Origin: Agrocybe praecox
Taxonomy: Eukaryota > Basidiomycota > Agaricomycetes > Agaricales > Agrocybaceae
NCBI GenBank assembly: GCA_964017145.1
Contig: OZ024848.1
Coordinates: forward strand, 1,500,501 to 1,564,500
DNA length: 64,000 bases
Direction of reading: 5' to 3'
Shown here: positions 58,501 through 64,000 of the stretch, piece after piece
How the letters are laid out: the number at the start of each line of letters is the position of its first letter
How positions within the stretch are numbered: position 1 is the stretch's first letter
Notes under the pieces: model-generated
The model's database searches: none
What the model saw: only the letters and a program-made list of their open reading frames with translations
What the model was told of the DNA's origin: nothing
Translations under genes and position numbers: made by a program

Positions 58501-60975
58501 ACGCTACACCTATAATCCCCCCGACGCTCTTTGACCTGTACCCTCTGCATAAGATCATCTTCGACTCGGTGGTCGTTTGTGCGCATGCGGGGTTGAGTGG
58601 CATAGGGGGATTTGGGGCAGGTCAGAAGGGGGTTGTTTTGATGCGCGATGTGCGTGTAGGGATTGAGATGCTTTTGGAGGAGGTTGGATTTGGGTTTTGG
58701 GCGTCGGAGGTGGAAGGAAAGGAGAGGAACGTGGAAGGACGGGAACGGGAGAAGAGCGTCGTTGAGGCGCTTGCGAGGCGTCTTGGTGGTGGTTTTGGTC
58801 TTGGTCTTGGTGTCGGTGCTCGTTGGGGTGTGAATGGCGATGCCAGTGGCAGCAATAGCAGCAGCTTGAGTCTGAAGAGGAAACATAGTCGACTTGAGAT
58901 CGGTACTGCTGCTGCTGATGGTAAGTGTTTCTTTCCTTTGGGATGTTAAAGCTGTGAATTCTGATACGTGTGTATTTGCAGGCAACTTCAATTTACAGGA
59001 TGTCCATGGAGAGAGCGATATGCTTGGCATAGAAACTCTGGATAACAATGCTATGGGTGGTGGGGATATCCAAGGACCAGTTTATCTTCATTCAAATGTT
59101 TCGATATCTTTGCAGCACCAGCAGCACCAGCAGAGCCTACACCAGTATCAGAACCAGCAGCACCAGCAGCTACACCAACAGAACGGCCCATTAGAGTCGA
59201 GTTCTTTGGTATTCGCATTACCCTCTCATTCATCCTCGTTCTCGGAACCTCAGTTCTCGCCTGAGCGTCTGCATCATCATCATCGTTTTCAGCAGCAGCA
59301 GCAGCAGCACCAACACCAACCTCAACCTCAGCATCAACCTCAGCAGACCGACCAGCAGCAGCACCATACACCCCACCTAGCAGACACACTATCACCCATG
59401 GGAACCACCAGACGTACCCCTCCCTCCTCCAACACTAAAGCTACGACCGATGAAGATCGCGAAAAGGAGAAAAAGCACGCGAAGAAATCGCATGGTTACC
59501 CTCCTGTGGGGATCCGTGTGAGGACTGGGAAGGATGGGCATGGGCAATTTTTGGGTAGGGCTAGGAATCAGTCGGCGACGACGACGAATGGGTCTACTCC
59601 TGCTGCTTCGACGTCGGCCACATCACGTCCTATGCCCTCGCCCGAGACAGTGTTGGCGTATCAGATTCAGGAGAAACGGAAGATTCATCAGGGTATGGGT
59701 ATGAATGTGAACATGGGTATGAGTGCGGGCATGGGCATGAACATGAACATGTCGCCTGGAGGAGAATCTTCGACGTCAACCTCGTCGGCGATGATGATAT
59801 TACCTGAGGAGAGGACACGTGGGCATGAGAGGTCTCGCTCGCCTTCGTATGTGCAGAGTCAGTTTGAGCGGCAGAGGCAGCTCTCTGAGGGGGAATTTGC
59901 GCCTTACGGACCTCATTCTCTTCGGGATGGGGTCCAGCATTCGTCGGGCGTCACGCCTTATGGTGTAAGTCCCGGTCCTGAATTACAACAACCATTCTCC
60001 CCAGAACAGCCGCTTTACAGCTGTATGTCCCGCACCCAAGAATATACACCTGGGCTATACGACTACACGCCGTCTTCAACGTACGACAATGCCACTACTG
60101 CTAACAACGCACCTAATGGCATGTCGTCATCCTCATCATCAGAGGCGGCAGCGGTACTCCCACCATACAACCCCATCTCAAGCCCCTTCTCCACCTCCAA
60201 TGGCCCACCATCATCTTCCAGCTCACCGTTCACGTCTGCGAGCAACCCAGGCTCATCCTCGGGGGGACATCCGCCTACGCCTACGCTGGGAGGATTCAAT
60301 GGGAATGGAAATGGAAATAATACTAAGCCTGCGGTTATGCCCCCGGTGTTTGGACCACAGCCTGGGGGTCCGCCGCCCCCGCCGCTGCCTCCTTCGTCGT
60401 CGTCGTCGTCTTCATTTTATCATTCTCATTCTCATTCTCTCCACTCTAATCATTCCCATCATCGCTCTCAACAGTCGTCTGGTCCGTTCAGTGCAAACGA
60501 AACATACGCATCATCATCTACGCCTACGGCCACCAGCTTGGCCCACCATGGTGGTGTTATGTTGCCCAGTATGCCTAGTAGTACGGAAAATAGAAAGATG
60601 GGCCAGTCGTCTTCGACTATATCTGATGCTGGCGTTGAGTATGACGAGGGGGCTCAGCAACAGCAGCAACAACGACAGTATCCCGGCCCATACGATCTAA
60701 AGGGACCCAGTATGGATAATCCTGCGGGTGCTGCTGATCAGCTGCTTGACCAGGCACAGAGGCATGGCATTATGTCGCGGAGTCAGAGCACGGTGTATGA
60801 GGAGCAGGGTACTCGACAACTGACCATGGGTACAGGCGTAGACGTAGTTCCGCAGTGGCTTTCTAGTGCTGGCCAACAACAACAACAACACCAGCAACAG
60901 CATTCCCAAACGATGCAGAATACTAATGCCCAGGCTTTCTGGGATAGTGCGGAAAGTTTTAGATTTTATTCATGA
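55536..60975 (+). CDS. Zn2Cys6 fungal-specific transcription factor (about 1625 aa)
   Basis: Eight exons: 55536-55555, 55605-55641, 55690-55796, 55849-56992, 57137-57456, 57585-57884, 57965-58920 and 58982-60975, GT-AG throughout, total 4878 nt in frame. The binuclear zinc cluster has Cys at residues 17, 20, 27, 33, 36 and 45 (C-x2-C-x6-C-x5-C-x2-C-x8-C) and is split by introns. A leucine-rich linker (DLHSLNNRLIQVESIL) follows. The middle homology domain spans several exons: LSTCRLLLQRAGEVF, LQYLLAGCIGMQYLFL, VSKMVHVARGIGLG, TADTYAQPIHVPLEVF, QIAHAVRQQLG and LAVLANLLVLKIYTPFL. Exon 5 inserts a Lys/Glu repeat and a Ser/Thr stretch. The last 660 residues are disordered: Gln/His runs, Met-Gly repeats, Ser and Pro tracts, likely activation regions. 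A nuclear role on CGG-type sites is expected from the family; the target pathway is unknown. An overlapping ATG at 55460 in another frame could act as an upstream ORF. Confidence 0.87.
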
Positions 60976-61813
60976 CGGAATACCCCCTCCGCATGATGTT
61001 CGTTCGACCAGTTATTACACACACATACAGCACTACCATTACCACTTGTCTACCGACTGACTACCTTTCTCCTTATTATGACCCGACCCGACCCCACCAA
61101 GAGAATAAGAACCATCAAGGGGTTATTTCACTAACTACTCATTCTCTATAGTTTATTTTATTATTATCACCATCCACTCTCGGTTATTCTCTCTCTCTCT
61201 TTCTCTCACACACTCCTTTTCCTACTATTTTTCAAACTATCAACGACACGATATCGATATCCCAAATTTGTACACCAATTGTATAAAATAACGGTCAACT
61301 CCAAACCCAAAAAACCTACAGCTCTCTCTCTCTCTTCCCTCCTTCTCTGTTTTCGTTAATTACTTAAAATAAATACCTATTAGCTACTTATACATGCGTA
61401 CGTATTCCTTCGAATATGTACTTGTTATTTTCACTGCTTTCGTTCTTTTTTTCGTGCATGACACCGCGTATTAGCTGAGTGTTTGCTGTAAACAATATTC
61501 ACACGTTTTTATACTATAAAAATTGAATGGGCTGCGACGTGAAAACTTATTCATTTATTTCTAGGGCAGTCATTCTTTTATTATTACTGGACACTCATAA
61601 ATAGTTCGCTGATTGAGAAACAAAATCAATGGCTTTTACGCCAACTTTTAACCACCACATTTTGGCGATATAAAAATTTCACAAATAAAAGAAACGACAA
61701 AAGCGAACAAGTTCCTCCCTTTCCGAGCAAAACGATTTGTATCACCAACTGTACAGCCCGTAATATCTGTCACTGCGGTGTTCATATTCGTCCCCCTCGA
61801 GAAGAGAGTATTT
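60976..61813. other. 3' flank of the transcription factor gene
   Basis: C/T-rich microsatellites (61188-61208, 61321-61337) and AT-rich sequence with AATAAA at 61368-61373 that could serve as a 3' processing signal. No gene seen. Confidence 0.4.
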
Positions 61814-61918
61814 AGGAGCCTAGCCGGGGATCGAACCATCGGGTCTGCGAATTCATTTGCCAAGCTTTGATAAGCAAGGCAGGGCACCGCGGTGGTCTTT
61901 TCCGTTGAGCTAAGCTCC
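61814..61918 (-). tRNA. tRNA-like sequence (tRNA gene relic or SINE head)
   Basis: On the minus strand, GGAGCTT at the start can pair with AGGCTCC at the end. A perfect A-box-like TAGCTCAACGG begins 5 bases in, and a B-box GGTTCGATCCC lies at 61837-61827. Total 105 nt would need an intron of about 30 nt. The T-stem beside the B-box pairs poorly (two good pairs) and no anticodon can be assigned, so a functional tRNA is doubtful. A tRNA-derived SINE head or decayed tRNA is as likely. Confidence 0.35.
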
Positions 61919-62594
61919 TGGTACTTTCAACCGGTAAAGTAGTGAATATGTAGCCACATTTGGAGGGTTTTTGACTTGGTCCTTGGAACCTTAGCTTCAG
62001 TCTTGACTTTTTCGTCTTGACTTGTTGTCCTCTTGCTCAAAAATGACCATGTACCTATCTTTGGAATTTGTATAGAAATCTTGCATGATCATGAAGTATT
62101 CTTTAACCATAACTTTTACATGATAGATTCAATTGCGAGACGTGCGCCCAGGTGTAATAATACTTATAACATTGACACTAAGCTTATACACCCACAAAGT
62201 TCTAAAAAAAAACAATCGCCACTATGCTACATTTCATTTCACCGTGGCTCAAGGAAAGTGCTCGAGCAACAACCGACCGATTCGGTAGAGGCTTCGAAGC
62301 CTACGCTCTCGGACATTCAGGAAAAACCGCTCTCCGACCGGGTTTCAAGTAATCAAGGACTTGAAATCCGACAAAACATTCGGCGCTCGGCGCTCAGTAA
62401 TTGGCTGTTGATGCGCTCTCCAAGTTGTCATTATTCTCTTGGAAATAGTTTGTAAGTCTGGTGTTTCAAGTGTGTTCAAACTAGGATTCTCCCCTATATT
62501 AACACGACAAGTTGCGGGCCAAGAAAGCTATAACGCCCATATACATTGAGAGTACTACTGACCACAGCAAATCCAATACATATAATAAAAAAAC
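61919..62594. other. Spacer upstream of the HHE gene
   Basis: No coding signal apart from one unsupported frame (62033-62455). AT-rich sequence, including TATAATAAAAAA just before the start codon at 62595. Confidence 0.4.
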
Positions 62595-63758
62595 ATGTCC
62601 GACACGGTCTCCTTTGACGCCGAGGGACCTTACCCTCTAATAACAATTACCACCAACACCTACGACTTCCACGACCCCGAAAAACTCTCTCAATGGTTCT
62701 CCACCGAGCTCGCTCTATCGCACAACGTCGTCCTGCGCGCGCTCAACTCGATCTGGCTAAACGCGCCCCTCGTCGCGCCAGAGGACGTCCGGGACTTTGC
62801 AGGATACGGGCTCACATGCGCCTCGATGATTCGTGCGACGCACCAGGAAGTCCAGGAAAAAGTCGTCTTTCCGCGCTTACAGGAGACGCAGAAGTTGAAG
62901 GAATATTCGAAGTCGAAGCTTGACATGCGCGCGAACGTCGTGCAGCATTTGGAGTTTGAGAAACCGCTCGACGCGTTTGAGAAGTACCTCCGGGATGTAC
63001 ATGATGGGAAGCAGGAATACGATAGTGAGAAGGTATTACGCCTTCGAGCAGAGCTGGGCGTCAAGCTCGTTGAGCATCTGCATTCGGAAGTAGGTGTTTG
63101 GAATTATATGTGAAGTACTTCTCGATTGTTTACATGCATCCGCTTGTTTCCAGCCTCTGACGCTTAGCCCCAACAAGCTGCACGACCTTTCAAAAGAAGA
63201 ATTAAAAGATTTAGCCCACAGTATGTACTACTTACCTTCCACGTTCTTGACTATTACAAACGCCACAACAGGGATAGACGAGCACAACAGGGATCGCTGG
63301 AAGGACACGCACACCTTGATTCCTTTTATGATAACGAACCACCATAAAGAAGACGCTCCAGACTGGGTAAAGATCATCGGGCTTTTATCGGAACAATTAA
63401 CCAATACCATTTACTTACAGCCTATCGTACCCTCGTCATTGCGCTGGGTCGTCAACCACGTCGGTTTCCAGCTCCACCGCAAGTAAGTGCCATCACCACC
63501 ATATTTACCCACTCTCCACATCGCGTTCGTCGCGTTCGGGTGATCATCGTTCCTGTGCTCGTTCTGATTCACGTTTGCATATACATCAGCTACTGGAAAT
63601 TCTCTCCTTACACAGAATCAGGAGAGTTCCAAACATACTACCACGACGCGGAGACACATCACGAGGACGAATCAGACTCTTCGATGTCGACCTTCACGTT
63701 GAAGTTGTTGCCTTCAAAAGACCATATACCGATCCATTCAGAAGCACGGCACCACTAA
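62595..63758 (+). CDS. Hemerythrin-like HHE-domain protein (330 aa)
   Basis: Exons 62595-63089, 63154-63482 and 63590-63758, introns of 64 and 107 bp, GT-AG, 993 nt in frame. A four-helix HHE pattern is visible: His43 (SHNVVLRAL), His83 with Glu88 (THQEVQEKV), His118 (HLEFEK) and His161/His163/Glu165 (VEHLHSE), suitable to bind a di-iron centre. A second half (STFLTITNATTGIDEHNR, FMITNHHKEDAPDW, LRWVVNHVGFQLHR) has more His residues, and the protein ends in an acidic, His-rich tail. No signal peptide or membrane helix is obvious, so it is probably cytosolic. Known: HHE proteins bind oxygen or nitric oxide, or sense iron; which applies here cannot be told. The last exon depends on reading GTAAGT at 63483 as a donor; otherwise the protein stops at 63486. 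Confidence 0.75.
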
Positions 63759-64000
63759 TGTATTCTTCAGTTGTAGGATTCAATACGAGTAGTAGCAGAA
63801 GCAGGCGATGAGACAATCAATATACGATCTGTTCAAAACCGAAGTCGACATAATTTATTAGTATAATTTATAGCGCCCAATATTTCTTACGGATAATATA
63901 ACAGATAAACACATCTTCCGCGCCCATTCCTTCTACGTTCCAAGCGACCCCCACGAGCTATTCCGACAGCACAGCATTTTCCAAAGATTCGCCAGCTGAA
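63759..64000. other. 3' flank, no gene assigned
   Basis: AT-rich to about 63905, then more GC-rich and possibly the edge of a further gene. The part in view is too short to call. Confidence 0.4.

Overview
The window looks like a nuclear contig of an agaricomycete (mushroom-forming basidiomycete). The evidence is short GT-AG introns of about 50-80 bp in every gene, a Zn2Cys6 regulator of agaric type, and a transposon set typical of that class: a chromodomain Ty3/gypsy, a Ty1/copia, a KDZ-type CxC1 cluster, a Plavaka/CACTA transposase tail, a MULE and a Ulp1-like protease. A 200-base N run (27594-27793) marks an assembly gap.

Layout. 1-2295: 3' part of an NB-ARC/TPR (NLR-like) gene with seven in-frame 126-bp repeats. 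2296-13895: repeats, with an inverted-repeat element, two related CACTA-like non-autonomous elements, a 5'-truncated chromovirus with its 3' LTR, and a probable solo LTR. 13896-14566: small unknown multi-exon gene. 14764-20125: complete young copia element. 20575-25132: decayed Ulp1-like protease and transposase-like genes, the second split by a 1.2-kb TIR element. 25133-45764: sequence bounded by four copies of the palindromic terminal motif CACTTCAGTG. It holds a KDZ remnant, an intact MULE sitting in an intron of a decayed unknown gene, a decayed acidic cargo-type gene, and satellites. 45795-47132: Plavaka tail broken by a solo chromovirus LTR. 48739-63758: conserved genes, namely the mitochondrial Obg GTPase (MTG2 type, minus strand), a large Zn2Cys6 transcription factor, a tRNA-like sequence and a hemerythrin-like HHE protein.

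The first 48 kb is thus an AT-rich nest of elements inside elements, and the last 15 kb is ordinary gene space. Relative ages can be read from the nesting. The copia (LTRs differing at one position, uninterrupted ORF) and the MULE (10-bp target duplication, open reading frame) look youngest. The chromovirus, KDZ, Plavaka and Ulp1/transposase genes carry stops and frameshifts. Several stops are TGA where the family has arginine, as expected from C-to-T change at methylated CpG.

The most unusual signals are a 14-bp motif, GTTGACATYGTCAC, in phased clusters around the promoters of two transposon-neighbour genes; a MULE inserted in an intron whose removal restores a normal 76-bp intron; and the CACTTCAGTG-bounded blocks with long subterminal inverted repeats. 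All gene models were spliced by eye and need transcript support.
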